From: Citrobacter freundii
Lineage (GTDB): Bacteria; Pseudomonadota; Gammaproteobacteria; Enterobacterales; Enterobacteriaceae
Direction of reading: 5' to 3'
DNA: 64,000 nucleotides
Assembly: GCF_029717145.1 (NCBI RefSeq)
Contig: NZ_CP099222.1
Coordinates: 4,216,001-4,280,000, forward strand
In this document: positions 39,723 through 49,430 of the stretch, in pieces
Layout: each line of letters starts with the position of its first letter
Numbering within the stretch: the first letter of the stretch is position 1
Translations under genes and position numbers: made by a program
Notes under the pieces: generated by a model
What the model was told of the DNA's origin: nothing
The model's database searches: none
Seen by the model: only the letters and a program-made list of their open reading frames with translations

Positions 39723-41987
39723 TCAATTGCGCGGATGACGCAGCGCCTGCGCCAGCTCCCCGCGGGTAAACGGTTTTCGCAGTAGCGCCACCTCCGGCAG
39801 GGCCGGGTTGTGTGCCGGACGCAAATCCTGACCGCTGATCAGAAGGATACTCAACTGCGGGTAATGCTTTAGCGCATGGTTAACCACATCCACGCCGCTT
39901 AATCCACCGGGCAGCATGAGGTCGCTGATCAGAATGTCGATCTCTGAAGATGCGGCAAGCAAGTGCATCGCCTGCTCGCCGTTGGCGGCCTCCAGCGTCA
40001 GATAACCCAGCAGGTGGAGCTGCTCACACAACGTCTGGCGCACATCGGCCTCATCTTCGAGCACCAACACCAGTTTCTCACCGCTGTTCGCCGCATGTTC
40101 CACCACAGGGATGTCCTGAGGCTGCACCGGCACAATGGCGCGCGGAAGCTGTAACCGGACCGTGGTCCCTTGCCCCGGCGCGCTCTCAATTTCCACCCGA
40201 CCACCAGACTGACGCACAAAACCGTACACCATCGACAGGCCCAGCCCGCTGCCGCTGCCGGTCTGTTTGGTGGTGAAGAACGGTTCAAAGACCTGCGCTT
40301 TGATCTCCTGCGACATCCCACAGCCCTGGTCGGCCACCTCCAGCATCACCATGTCCTGCTTGCGTCCGTCGCTGCGCGTGACCCGCTGATTCCAGCTGCG
40401 AATTTTAATCGTACCCGCCTGCCCGTCCATCGCATCACGGGCGTTCATCACCAGATTAATAATGGCGTTTTCCAGCTGGCTGACGTCGATCCACGCCGGC
40501 CAGGCGGGTGACTGCGCTTCAATCTCCAGCGTCATCGTCGCCGGTAGCGAATGGCGCATCAGCTCCCCCAGGTTCTCCAGCAACGTTTTCAGCTCCACCG
40601 CATGTGGGTGCAGCGATTGCTTGCGCGAAAAAGCCAGCAGTCGCTGGGTCAGCAGCGCCCCGCGCTCGGCGGCTTTTAGCGCCCGGTTGATGCGCGGCGC
40701 ATCGGGCGAGTCCGGACTGACCAAATCCAGACTGCCAATAATCACTGCCAGCAGGTTATTGAAATCATGCGCTAATCCACCCGTTAACTGCCCCACCGCC
40801 TTCAGCTTTTGGCTGTGCAGTAACGCTTCTTCCAGCCCCTGACGCTCGGTGCGGTCGATTTCCATCTGCGTTGTTTTTTCTTTCAGCAGCCGAGTGGTGT
40901 GTTCAAGCGACGCCGTATTGCGGGCAAACACGCTAAAGGCGCGCGCCAGCTCTCCCAGCTCATCGCGCCGCTGCAGGGCCGGCACGCTGACGTCCGATTC
41001 GCCATGCGCCAGCCGGGTCATCGCCCGCGAGATAGCCGTCAGGTTCGAGCCTAAGTTGCGGTAGATATACCAGCCGGCAAAGCCGGTGATCACCACCGCC
41101 AACAGCGCAAAAATCATGATAAACAGCACGCCGGACTGCAGTTCCTGATGGCTTTGCGCCACCCGCTGCTCGGAGATACTCGCCACCTGTGAGACATACT
41201 GGTTGATATCGCTGTTGAGGATCGCCACCAGCGCTTTGATATGGAACATATACCAGCTGATTGCCAGGTCACTCTGCTCCAGCGCGGACGAAAGCGGCTC
41301 CAGCTTATGCAGTTCCAGGTTGAAGTCGCTAAGAATACGACTCACCAACTGGCTGGGGTTTTGCAGAACAAGCGCGGGCATCACGCCGCCCAACTGTTTG
41401 ATTACCGAACGCGGCGTCGGCGTTTCAATAGCGGCAACGATCAGGCGGTCCATCTGCCTCAGCAGCGCGTCATCCTGCGCGCCGGTGAGTTTTTGCAGAT
41501 GGCGTAAATAACTTTGATTCTGGTACAACGAACTGAGCAGAGCATTACGTTCCAGATGCCGCAACTGTCCGCGCTGCAGCATGCCTTCCACACTGCTTTG
41601 CAGTTCGTTACTGCGCTGGATAATGCGCTCGACCAGCCCCGGTTCCTGCTGCGCCAGCGGGGCGCTGGCCAGCTGTTCCAGCGAATGCTTGAGCGCGCGC
41701 TGGGTCTCCTGTAGCCGTTCCGCTTCACCTTTGTATTCCAGCGCCCCCACGACCTGTGAGAGCCGCACCGCCGCCGTCGCGACGTTCGCCGTGTCGCGCG
41801 CCAGATTCATGCTGCCGGTCATGTCATCAACGGTTTGCTGTTGCACCTGTTCCTGGATCTGGCTGGCGTGCTGAAACCCCAGCACCGCTACCCCGCTGAC
41901 CATCAGCGTGACCGCCACCACCAACAGATTGAAGAACAGCAATCGCCCGCGCGCACTGGCGAAAAAGTGACGTCCGGGTTGCGGCAT
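39723..41987 (-). CDS. Hybrid sensor histidine kinase of the sugar island
   Basis: Inner-membrane hybrid kinase, 754 residues from ATG 41987 (GGAG 7 bases upstream); two earlier in-frame ATGs at 42014 and 41999 are less likely. Order: membrane helix near 15-37, a long helical periplasmic sensor region (about 40-280, TorS-like in style), second membrane helix, HAMP, H box [15 protein letters not shown], ATPase domain with G1 ADQGCGMS and GSGLGLSMV, then a receiver domain with SDLMLPGG. No HPt domain is visible. It points away from the sugar operon and most likely pairs with the regulator at 48411. Confidence 0.87.
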   Translation of the reverse strand: MPQPGRHFFASARGRLLFFNLLVVAVTLMVSGVAVLGFQHASQIQEQVQQQTVDDMTGSMNLARDTANVATAAVRLSQVVGALEYKGEAERLQETQRALKHSLEQLASAPLAQQEPGLVERIIQRSNELQSSVEGMLQRGQLRHLERNALLSSLYQNQSYLRHLQKLTGAQDDALLRQMDRLIVAAIETPTPRSVIKQLGGVMPALVLQNPSQLVSRILSDFNLELHKLEPLSSALEQSDLAISWYMFHIKALVAILNSDINQYVSQVASISEQRVAQSHQELQSGVLFIMIFALLAVVITGFAGWYIYRNLGSNLTAISRAMTRLAHGESDVSVPALQRRDELGELARAFSVFARNTASLEHTTRLLKEKTTQMEIDRTERQGLEEALLHSQKLKAVGQLTGGLAHDFNNLLAVIIGSLDLVSPDSPDAPRINRALKAAERGALLTQRLLAFSRKQSLHPHAVELKTLLENLGELMRHSLPATMTLEIEAQSPAWPAWIDVSQLENAIINLVMNARDAMDGQAGTIKIRSWNQRVTRSDGRKQDMVMLEVADQGCGMSQEIKAQVFEPFFTTKQTGSGSGLGLSMVYGFVRQSGGRVEIESAPGQGTTVRLQLPRAIVPVQPQDIPVVEHAANSGEKLVLVLEDEADVRQTLCEQLHLLGYLTLEAANGEQAMHLLAASSEIDILISDLMLPGGLSGVDVVNHALKHYPQLSILLISGQDLRPAHNPALPEVALLRKPFTRGELAQALRHPRN

Positions 41988-42101
41988 ATCACGCTCCATG
42001 AAGAAAAATCGCAATATGACAAATATGAACGGCTTCTGACATTTTGCATTTACATTCCTGTGATGGACTGCTGATATCGGCCACCCCGCAGGAGATCCGT
42101 T

Positions 42102-43625
42102 ATGAGCAAGACACCGGTTCTGGAGATGCGCAACATTGCCAAAGCATTCGGCAAATTTTACGCGCTGAAAGGGGTCGATTTAACGGTGTGGTCCGGCGAA
42201 ATCCACGCCCTGATGGGTGAAAACGGCGCCGGGAAAAGTACCCTGATGAAGATCCTCGCCGGGGCCTATACCGCCACCAGCGGTGAGATCTTAATTGACG
42301 GTCAGCCCTTTCATATTCGCGGACCCAAGGATGCGCTGAGCGCTGGCATCACGCTGATTTATCAGGAGATGCAGCTCGCGCCAAATCTGACGGTAGCGGA
42401 AAATATCTTTCTTGGCAGCGAACTGTCGCGCGGTGGTCTGGTACAGCGCAAAGAGATGGTGATGCAGGCGCAAAAGGTCATCGACCGGCTCGGGGCACAG
42501 TTTAAGGCCAGCGATCGGGTCATGACGCTGACCATCGCCGAGCAGCAGCAGGTCGAAATCGCCCGCGCCCTGCACCGTAACAGCCGCATCCTGGTCATGG
42601 ATGAACCCACCGCCGCCCTCTCTTCACGTGAAACCCACCGCCTGTTTGAGCTGATCATGCGCCTGCGTGATGAAGGGATGGCGATTATCTACATCAGCCA
42701 CCGCATGGCGGAAGTATATGAACTTTCGGATCGCGTCAGCGTGTTGCGCGACGGGCAGTACGTCGGCAGCCTGACCCGCGACAAGCTTAACGCCTCTGAA
42801 CTGGTGCGCATGATGGTCGGCCGCCCGTTAAGCGATCTGTTCAACAAAGAACGCGATATCCCTTTAGGCAAGGCGCGCCTGAACGTGCATCACCTGACCG
42901 ATGGCAACAAAGTCCAGCCGTGCAGTTTACTGGTGCGTTCCGGGGAGATTGTCGGCCTGGCCGGGCTGGTCGGCGCCGGTCGCTCCGAGCTGGCGCAGCT
43001 GATATTTGGCGTGCGCAAAGCCATCAGCGGCATGATTGAAGTCGACGGCGAGCCGGTGGTGATCCACTCCCCGCGTGAGGCCATCGATCACGGTATCGGC
43101 TTTCTGACCGAGAACCGCAAAGAACAGGGGCTGTTTTTAGAGCTGGCGGCGGCTGAAAACATCACCATGGCCACGCTGGAGCGTGACGCCAACTGGGGCA
43201 TGCTGAACCGCAAAAAAGCGCAGACCATCTCCGATGACGCCATTCAGTTGCTCAACATCCGCGTACCCCACGCGCAGGTCCGCGCGGGCGGACTGTCCGG
43301 CGGCAATCAGCAAAAATTACTTATCTCTCGCTGGGTCGCAATTGGCCCACGCATTTTGATCCTCGACGAACCCACGCGCGGCGTGGACGTCGGCGCCAAA
43401 AGCGAGATCTACCGGATCATGAACGAGATGGCGCGCAAAGGTGTGGCGATCTTAATGATCTCCAGCGAACTGCCGGAAGTAGTCGGCATGAGTGACCGGG
43501 TGTACGTGATGCGCGAAGGCAGTATTGCCGGTGAGCTGAACGGACAAAGCATTACTCAGGAAAATATTATGACGCTGGCAACCGGCGTGAACGACTCCCA
43601 TCATCAGGCGGTGTCCCATGAATAA
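42102..43625 (+). CDS. Sugar ABC transporter ATPase, RbsA type
   Basis: Double-ABC cytoplasmic ATPase for a CUT2-family monosaccharide importer; 507 residues. The first half has Walker [10 protein letters not shown], signature [14 protein letters not shown] and Walker [12 protein letters not shown]. The second half has the degenerate P loop GLVGAGRSE, signature LSGGNQQK and [11 protein letters not shown]. It overlaps the permease gene by 8 bases. It is the first gene of the sugar operon. Confidence 0.94.
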   Translation: MSKTPVLEMRNIAKAFGKFYALKGVDLTVWSGEIHALMGENGAGKSTLMKILAGAYTATSGEILIDGQPFHIRGPKDALSAGITLIYQEMQLAPNLTVAENIFLGSELSRGGLVQRKEMVMQAQKVIDRLGAQFKASDRVMTLTIAEQQQVEIARALHRNSRILVMDEPTAALSSRETHRLFELIMRLRDEGMAIIYISHRMAEVYELSDRVSVLRDGQYVGSLTRDKLNASELVRMMVGRPLSDLFNKERDIPLGKARLNVHHLTDGNKVQPCSLLVRSGEIVGLAGLVGAGRSELAQLIFGVRKAISGMIEVDGEPVVIHSPREAIDHGIGFLTENRKEQGLFLELAAAENITMATLERDANWGMLNRKKAQTISDDAIQLLNIRVPHAQVRAGGLSGGNQQKLLISRWVAIGPRILILDEPTRGVDVGAKSEIYRIMNEMARKGVAILMISSELPEVVGMSDRVYVMREGSIAGELNGQSITQENIMTLATGVNDSHHQAVSHE

Positions 43626-44613
43626 TCCAACCCCTTCCCAGCCGGTGGCCAAATCCGCCTCGGCGAAAAAAATGTTGATGGGCGATCTGATGCAAACGGT
43701 CGGTATCTTGCCCATTTTAATCCTGATTGTGGCGGTATTTGGCTTTATCGCACCCAACTTTTTTACCGAAAGTAACCTGCTCAACATCACCCGTCAGGCG
43801 TCGATCAACATCGTGCTGGCAGCGGGGATGACCTTCATCATTCTCACCGGTGGGATCGACCTTTCCGTCGGTTCCATTCTCGGCACCACCGCGGTGGCGG
43901 CGATGGTCGTGTCGCTGATCCCGGAGCTGGCAATGTTGTCGATTCCGGCGGCATTGATGCTTGGCCTGGCACTGGGGCTGTTTAACGGCGCACTGGTCGC
44001 CTTTGCCGGACTGCCACCGTTTATCGTCACCCTTGGCACCTATACCGCGCTGCGCGGCGCGGCTTACCTGCTGGCGGACGGCACCACGGTTATCAACTCC
44101 AATATCAGCTTCGAGTGGATCGGTAACAACTACCTCGGGCCGATCCCGTGGCTGGTGGTGATTGCGTTGGCGGTCATTGCGGTGTGCTGGTTCATTCTGC
44201 GTCGCACCACGTTGGGCGTTCATATTTACGCGGTGGGCGGCAACATGCAGGCCGCACGGTTAACCGGTATCAAAGTGTGGCTGGTGCTGCTGTTCGTCTA
44301 CGGCATGAGCGGGCTGCTTTCCGGCCTCGGCGGGGTGATGAGCGCCTCGCGACTGTACAGCGCCAACGGCAACTTGGGCATGGGCTATGAGCTGGACGCC
44401 ATCGCCGCGGTGATCCTCGGCGGCACCAGTTTTGTCGGCGGGATCGGCACCATCACCGGCACGCTGGTGGGGGCGTTGATTATCGCTACGCTCAATAACG
44501 GCATGACGCTAATGGGCGTGTCTTATTTCTGGCAACTGGTGATCAAAGGGGCGGTGATCATCATAGCGGTGCTAATCGACAAATACCGTACCCGACACCA
44601 TCAAAGTGCATAG
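43618..44613 (+). CDS. Sugar ABC transporter permease, RbsC type
   Basis: Inner-membrane permease of a CUT2-family importer, 331 residues with about nine or ten membrane segments. Family motifs are [11 protein letters not shown] near 80, [11 protein letters not shown] near 135 and the C-terminal [15 protein letters not shown] near 260. A BIME-type REP unit separates it from the binding-protein gene. Confidence 0.94.
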   Translation: MNNPTPSQPVAKSASAKKMLMGDLMQTVGILPILILIVAVFGFIAPNFFTESNLLNITRQASINIVLAAGMTFIILTGGIDLSVGSILGTTAVAAMVVSLIPELAMLSIPAALMLGLALGLFNGALVAFAGLPPFIVTLGTYTALRGAAYLLADGTTVINSNISFEWIGNNYLGPIPWLVVIALAVIAVCWFILRRTTLGVHIYAVGGNMQAARLTGIKVWLVLLFVYGMSGLLSGLGGVMSASRLYSANGNLGMGYELDAIAAVILGGTSFVGGIGTITGTLVGALIIATLNNGMTLMGVSYFWQLVIKGAVIIIAVLIDKYRTRHHQSA

Positions 44614-44637
44614 ACAAGCTTACTGGCCTACATATTC

Positions 44638-44667
44638 GTAGGCCTGATAAGCGCAGCGCCATCAGGC
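44638..44667. repeat. REP unit between permease and binding-protein genes
   Basis: One REP unit (GTAGGCCTGATAAGCGC ... CCATCAGGC) in the 88-base gap. It may allow higher expression of the binding-protein gene downstream or stabilise the upstream message. Confidence 0.82.
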
Positions 44668-44701
44668 GTATAACAACAATACCCTACGTGAGGAAACGAG
44701 T

Positions 44702-45643
44702 ATGCGTTTGAAGCCATTAGTTACCGCGCTCTGTGCTGGCGCACTGCTTGCCGCGACGCCGTATGTGCAGGCAAAAGAACTGAAATCCATCGGCGTAACG
44801 GTCGGCGATCTTGCTAACCCGTTCTTCGTGCAGATAACCAAAGGTGCAGAGCTGGAAGCGCGCAAGCTGGCGGGGGATAATGTCAAAGTGACGCTGGTGT
44901 CCAGCGGCTACGATCTCGGTCAACAGGTGTCGCAGATAGACAACTTTATTGCCGCTAAAGTCGACATGATCATTCTTAACGCGGCAGATTCCAAAGGCAT
45001 CGGCCCGGCGGTAAAACGGGCGAAAGACGCGGGGATTGTGGTCGTCGCCGTTGACGTGGCAGCGGAAGGCGCTGACGCCACCATCACCTCCGACAACACC
45101 CAGGCCGGCGAAATGGCCTGTAAATACATCACCGACCGCCTGAAAGGGAAAGGCAACGTCGTTATCATCAACGGGCCGCCGGTTTCCGCCGTGCAGAACC
45201 GCGTAGAAGGCTGCCAGACCGAGTTCAAACGCCACCCGGACATCAAGGTGCTGTCGCATAATCAGAACGCGAAGGGCAGCCGTGAAGGCGGGTTGGAGAT
45301 CATGACAGCTCTGCTGGCGGCCAATCCGAAGATCGACGGCGTGTTCGCCATTAACGATCCGACAGCGATCGGGGCCGATCTGGCTGCAAAACAGGCGCAG
45401 CGTAGTGAATTCTTTATTGTCGGCGTCGACGGATCGCCGGACGGCGAAGAGGCGCTGAAGCGGGAAAACTCATTATTTGTGGCGACCCCGGCACAAGATC
45501 CGCAGGTGATGGCAGCCAAAGCGGTCGAAATCGGCTATGACATATTGCAGGGTAAACCCGCGCCGAAAGAGCCCGTGCTGATCCCGGTGACGATGATCGA
45601 TAAGAAAAACGTCGGCAGCTATAAGGGTTGGACGGTGAAATAA
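44702..45643 (+). CDS. Sugar-binding periplasmic protein, RbsB type
   Basis: Periplasmic-binding protein type 1 that captures the sugar for the ABC importer. Its 313 residues start with a signal peptide (about 1-24, ending VQAKE). The PBP1 fold is evident from IGVTVGDLANPFFVQITKGAELEA at the mature N terminus, DMIILNAADSKGIGP, NDPTAIGADLA and FIVGVDGSPDG. AGGAAACG precedes the ATG. Ligand identity cannot be read; a pentose or hexose such as D-lyxose is suggested by the neighbouring isomerase. Confidence 0.92.
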   Translation: MRLKPLVTALCAGALLAATPYVQAKELKSIGVTVGDLANPFFVQITKGAELEARKLAGDNVKVTLVSSGYDLGQQVSQIDNFIAAKVDMIILNAADSKGIGPAVKRAKDAGIVVVAVDVAAEGADATITSDNTQAGEMACKYITDRLKGKGNVVIINGPPVSAVQNRVEGCQTEFKRHPDIKVLSHNQNAKGSREGGLEIMTALLAANPKIDGVFAINDPTAIGADLAAKQAQRSEFFIVGVDGSPDGEEALKRENSLFVATPAQDPQVMAAKAVEIGYDILQGKPAPKEPVLIPVTMIDKKNVGSYKGWTVK

Positions 45644-45657
45644 GTCGCCACAACAAC

Positions 45658-45740
45658 GCCGGATGGCGGCAAAAATGCCTTATCCGGCCTACAAGATCGC
45701 TATGAATTTGTAGGCCGGATAAGCGCAGCGCCATCCGGCA
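45658..45740. repeat. BIME between binding-protein and isomerase genes
   Basis: Two opposite REP units (GCCGGATGGCGG ... and GTAGGCCGGATAAGCGC ... CCATCCGGC) fill most of the 120-base gap. Confidence 0.87.
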
Positions 45741-45763
45741 TTATATTAAGGAGAATTCTGTCC

Positions 45764-46447
45764 ATGAAACGCTCCGCAATAAATGAGATTCTGGGTCACA
45801 CGCGCCAGTTTTTTTCCTTGCACGACGTGCATCTCCCACCCTTCGCCAGCTTCCCACCCACCCAATGGCGCAAACTCGACGCCGGAGCCTGGAGTGAAGT
45901 CTTTGACCTCAAACTCGGCTGGGACGTCACCGCATTCGGCGGTGATAACTTTGCCGTCCTGGGCTTAACGCTGTTTACCCTGCGTAATGGTTCACCAAAA
46001 GGCATGCCCTATGAGAAATGCTACGCCGAAAAAATCATGCACGTCCGCGATGGCCAGGTGACACCCATGCATTTTCACTGGCGCAAACGCGAAGACATTA
46101 TCAATCGCGGCGGCGGTAATTTGATTGTGGAACTGTGGAACGCCGGAGTCAGAGAACAAACGGAAGACAGCGACGTCAGCGTAGTGATTGACGGCTGCCG
46201 GCAAACGCACGCAGCGGGCAGCCAGCTGCGCCTGACGCCAGGGGAAAGCATCTGCCTGACGCCCGGTCTGTATCATAGCTTCTGGGCCGAAGAAGGGTTT
46301 GGCGACGTGCTGGTTGGCGAAGTTTCTTCGGTTAACGACGACGATCACGATAACCATTTCCTACAACCCATCGCCCGCTATAACGACATTGAAGAAGACG
46401 AACCGGCGCTGCTGGTGTTGTGTAACGAATATCGCCTGTTCCGCTAA
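45764..46447 (+). CDS. D-lyxose/D-mannose isomerase-type cupin enzyme
   Basis: A 227-residue cupin-fold sugar isomerase. Metal ligands are expected in the PMHFHWRKREDII segment near 105 and in TPGLYHSFWAEEG near 170. From memory it is an orthologue of E. coli O157:H7 Z5688, whose structure and activity were reported as a D-lyxose isomerase that also accepts D-mannose. It would convert D-lyxose to D-xylulose. AAGGAG precedes the ATG. The neighbouring aldolase and kinase genes are 14 bases and further downstream. Confidence 0.87.
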   Translation: MKRSAINEILGHTRQFFSLHDVHLPPFASFPPTQWRKLDAGAWSEVFDLKLGWDVTAFGGDNFAVLGLTLFTLRNGSPKGMPYEKCYAEKIMHVRDGQVTPMHFHWRKREDIINRGGGNLIVELWNAGVREQTEDSDVSVVIDGCRQTHAAGSQLRLTPGESICLTPGLYHSFWAEEGFGDVLVGEVSSVNDDDHDNHFLQPIARYNDIEEDEPALLVLCNEYRLFR

Positions 46448-46461
46448 CCAAGGAGCGCATT

Positions 46462-47322
46462 ATGCCGTTGATTTCCCTCGCCGAGGGCCTCGCCCATGCC
46501 CGCGAGCACCGCTATGCCTTAGGCGCGTTTAACGTTCTGGATTCGCACTTCCTGCGTGCGCTGTTTGCCGCCGCGAAGCAGGAACGATCGCCGTTTATTA
46601 TCAACATTGCCGAAGTGCATTTTAAATATATCTCGCTGGATTCTCTGGTCGAAGCGGTAAAGTTCGAAGCCGCACGCCATGACATTCCGGTGGTGCTTAA
46701 CCTCGATCACGGCCTGCATTTTGAGTCGGTGGTGCGGGCGCTGCGCTTAGGCTTCAGCTCGGTGATGTTCGATGGTTCTACGCTGGAGTACGAGGAGAAT
46801 ATTCGCCAGACCCGCGAGGTGGTGAAGATGTGCCACGCCGTCGGCGTGTCGGTGGAAGCAGAGCTGGGGGCCGTCGGCGGCGATGAAGGCGGAGCGCTAT
46901 ACGGCCATGCCGACGAGTCGCTGTTTACCGACCCAATGCTGGCACGGGATTTCGTCGACAGAACCGGCATTGATGCCTTAGCCGTCGCCATTGGCAATGC
47001 CCACGGCAAGTACAAAGGCGACCCCAAACTCGACTTCCCGCGGCTGGACGCCATTCGACAGCAGGCGGCGATCCCGCTGGTACTGCACGGCGGCTCCGGC
47101 ATTAGCGACGACGATTTCCGTCGCGCCATCGAGCTTGGCATCCACAAAATCAACTTCTATACCGGTATGTCACAGGCGGCGCTGGCGGCGGTGGAGTCGC
47201 GGATGAACAACCGCCAGCCGCTGTACGACGAATTTGCTGAGCTGCTGTTGGGTATCGAAGAGGCCATTACCGATACCGTCTCCGAACAGATGCGCATCTT
47301 TGGCAGCGCGGGGCAGGCCTGA
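46462..47322 (+). CDS. Class II ketose-phosphate aldolase
   Basis: Zinc-dependent class II aldolase, 286 residues, GatY/KbaY/FbaA family. Motifs: the zinc-ligand stretch VVLNLDHGLHFE near 75-86, SVEAELGAVGGDEGG near 130-145, AVAIGNAHGKYKG and VLHGGSGIS near 205-215. It should cleave a phosphorylated ketose to DHAP plus an aldehyde; the substrate is unknown. Its stop overlaps the kinase start by one base, so the two enzymes are coupled. Confidence 0.92.
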   Translation: MPLISLAEGLAHAREHRYALGAFNVLDSHFLRALFAAAKQERSPFIINIAEVHFKYISLDSLVEAVKFEAARHDIPVVLNLDHGLHFESVVRALRLGFSSVMFDGSTLEYEENIRQTREVVKMCHAVGVSVEAELGAVGGDEGGALYGHADESLFTDPMLARDFVDRTGIDALAVAIGNAHGKYKGDPKLDFPRLDAIRQQAAIPLVLHGGSGISDDDFRRAIELGIHKINFYTGMSQAALAAVESRMNNRQPLYDEFAELLLGIEEAITDTVSEQMRIFGSAGQA

Positions 47323-48323
47323 TGGAACGCAGAGGCATTATCGCCGCAGGCAACATGCTGGTCGATCATGTGCATCAAATTGTGCAGTGGCCGGAATGCG
47401 GTTGGCTGGCGGAGATCACCCACAGCGAACGCGCTACCGGCGGTGCGCCTCTGAACGTGCTGCTGACGCTGGCGAAAATGCACACCGGGCTGCCGCTGCA
47501 GGCGGTGGGATTGATCGGTCAGGACAGCGATGGCGACTACATTATGGCGATGCTCGAGCAGTATCACGTGAATCGCCAGCACGTGCAGCGCACCACGTCC
47601 GCCCCCACCTCGATGTCGCAGGTGATGACCGACCCGAGCGGCCAGCGCACTTTTTTTCATTCTCCCGGCGCAAACCGGCTGCTGGATCTTCCCGCCTTTG
47701 AGCAGCTTGATAGCACGATGAAAATTTTCCATCTCGGCTATCTGCTGCTGCTCGACAGCCTGGACAAGCCGGATGATACCTTTGGCACGCGCAGCGCTCG
47801 GCTACTGGCGCAAATGCGCGATAACGGGTTTGAAACATCGCTGGACCTGGTGTCGCGCAAGGGCGATCCGCGCTATCAGCCGCTGGTAATGCCAGCGCTC
47901 CGTCATCTCGATTATCTGGTGATCAACGAGCTGGAGGCCGGGGAATTCAGCGGGCTGGCGATCCGCCAGCCTAACGGTGAGCTGCATATCCCGCACATCG
48001 CCAGCGCTGCACGTGAGCTGCTGGACGCGGGCGTGCGCCAGCGGGTGGTGATCCACTGCCCGGAAGGCGCCTGGGGCGAAACGCCGGATCGAGACGGCAC
48101 ATGGATCCCTTCGCAGTATCTGGCGCAGGAGGAGATCGTCGGCAGCGTCGGTGCGGGGGATGCATTTTGCGCCGGATTTTTGTACGGCTGCCATGAGCAC
48201 TGGTCGCTGGAAGGGAGTATCCGGCTGGCGCACGCCTGCGCGCGGGCCAGTTTGCTGTGCGCCAATGCCATCGACGGCGCGAAAACGCTGGCAGAGTTAA
48301 AAGCTGGGATGGCTGATGCCTGA
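47322..48323 (+). CDS. PfkB-family carbohydrate kinase
   Basis: Ribokinase-type kinase of 333 residues, probably phosphorylating the keto-sugar made by the isomerase. N-terminal PfkB signature ATGGAPLNVLLTLAKMH lies near 42-57 and the C-terminal signature with catalytic Asp, SVGAGDAFCAGFLYG, near 268-283. The combined isomerase, kinase and aldolase suggest a lyxose to xylulose to xylulose-1-phosphate to DHAP plus glycolaldehyde route, but the order of steps is inferred. The stop codon lies inside a REP unit. Confidence 0.9.
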   Translation: MERRGIIAAGNMLVDHVHQIVQWPECGWLAEITHSERATGGAPLNVLLTLAKMHTGLPLQAVGLIGQDSDGDYIMAMLEQYHVNRQHVQRTTSAPTSMSQVMTDPSGQRTFFHSPGANRLLDLPAFEQLDSTMKIFHLGYLLLLDSLDKPDDTFGTRSARLLAQMRDNGFETSLDLVSRKGDPRYQPLVMPALRHLDYLVINELEAGEFSGLAIRQPNGELHIPHIASAARELLDAGVRQRVVIHCPEGAWGETPDRDGTWIPSQYLAQEEIVGSVGAGDAFCAGFLYGCHEHWSLEGSIRLAHACARASLLCANAIDGAKTLAELKAGMADA

Positions 48324-48399
48324 TGCGCTGCGCTTATCAGGCCTACGTAGCCATTATCGCTTTTGTAGGCTGGATAAGGCGTTTACGCCGCATCCGGCA
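48318..48399. repeat. BIME overlapping the kinase stop codon
   Basis: The first REP unit begins GCCTGATGCG at 48318, so the TGA stop is part of the repeat. The second unit ends at CATCCGGC near 48399. It is a shared 3' end for convergent genes at 47322 and 48411. Confidence 0.85.
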
Positions 48400-48410
48400 A
48401 CTGCACACGA

Positions 48411-49142
48411 TCACGCCGCTTTTTCGTGATGCTGGACGTCAGCGGCAAACACGTATCCCAACCCGCGCAGGGTTTTAATCAGCATAGGCTGATGCGGGTT
48501 GGCTTCTATTTTGCGCCGCAGTCGCATGATTAACACGTCGATGGTGCGATCAAACACCTCGACGCTATCGCTGCGCGTCAGTTCCAGCAGCTGCTCGCGG
48601 CTCAGCACCCGCCGGGCATTTTGTGCCAACGCCAGCAGCAGGTTGTATTCACCCTGCGTCAGGTCGACTTTCAACTGCTGGGGATTACGCAACTGGCAGC
48701 CCGCGGTATCCAGATGCCAGCCATTAAAGGAAAGCCCGGTGGTTTGCGCACCCGAGCCTTCAGGCGTGAGCACGCCTACGCGTCTGAGCACCGCCTTCAC
48801 CCGCGCCACCAGCACCCGCGCATTGAACGGTTTACCGATGTAATCATCAGCGCCCATTTCCAGCCCGACCACCACATCCGACTCACTACCCATTCCTGTG
48901 AGCATCACTACCGGCAGGCCAGGCCTCATCTTTTGCACCTGTTGCAGCACCATCAGGCCGTTGGTGTCGGGCAGCACCATATCCAGTAAAACCAGCGCAA
49001 TATCCGGCTGAGTCTCAATGCAGCGCAACGCCGCCTGTCCGGTATGACAGGTCGTCACGGCAAAGACGTGTTCGCTCAGCACATCCTCCAGGAGTGCGCA
49101 GATTGTTACGTCATCATCCACAACCAGTATCGCCGGCTTCAT
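48411..49142 (-). CDS. OmpR-family response regulator of the sugar island
   Basis: Two-domain response regulator of 243 residues. The receiver has acidic residues VVDDDV near 7-12, phospho-acceptor Asp54 in VLLDMVLPD and the Lys in YIGKPF. The C-terminal winged helix (about 145-240) ends LIKTLRGLGYVFAADV. It is convergent with the sugar operon and most probably partners with the hybrid kinase at the other end (39723). TorR-like in overall design. Confidence 0.87.
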   Translation of the reverse strand: MKPAILVVDDDVTICALLEDVLSEHVFAVTTCHTGQAALRCIETQPDIALVLLDMVLPDTNGLMVLQQVQKMRPGLPVVMLTGMGSESDVVVGLEMGADDYIGKPFNARVLVARVKAVLRRVGVLTPEGSGAQTTGLSFNGWHLDTAGCQLRNPQQLKVDLTQGEYNLLLALAQNARRVLSREQLLELTRSDSVEVFDRTIDVLIMRLRRKIEANPHQPMLIKTLRGLGYVFAADVQHHEKAA

Positions 49143-49271
49143 TGTTTTTCCCCATCTCGCGCCAACTCAAATGAGTGTGAATGATTCTGCACAGAGTGAC
49201 AGCGATAAGGCACAAGGACGTGCGGGAAACATAGCCCCGGTCACACTGCCGGGCCGTCACACTTGTAGGAT

Positions 49272-49292
49272 TCGTCACGTCAAATATGACGA
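49272..49292. promoter_or_regulatory. Candidate FhlA upstream site of fdhF
   Basis: An inverted repeat TCGTCA-N9-TGACGA lies about 85 bases before the sigma-54 promoter, in the position of the FhlA activating site known in E. coli fdhF. The assignment is by position and symmetry only. Confidence 0.5.
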
Positions 49293-49362
49293 CAGCCTGT
49301 TTTTCGTCAGGGTTTTGCTCAAATGATGCCCGTATTATCGGCCAATGCCCCTGCTAAAAACA

Positions 49363-49377
49363 TGGCATAAAAGATGC
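49363..49377 (+). promoter_or_regulatory. Sigma-54 promoter of fdhF
   Basis: TGGCAT-N5-ATGC fits the -24/-12 pattern TGGCAC-N5-TTGC with the invariant GG and GC present at correct spacing. It lies 53 bases before the fdhF start and agrees with the known formate/FhlA-controlled, RpoN-dependent promoter. Confidence 0.87.
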
Positions 49378-49430
49378 ATAACAAAAATGACAAGCGCGTA
49401 TGCGCGATTTGATTAACTGGAGCGAGACCG

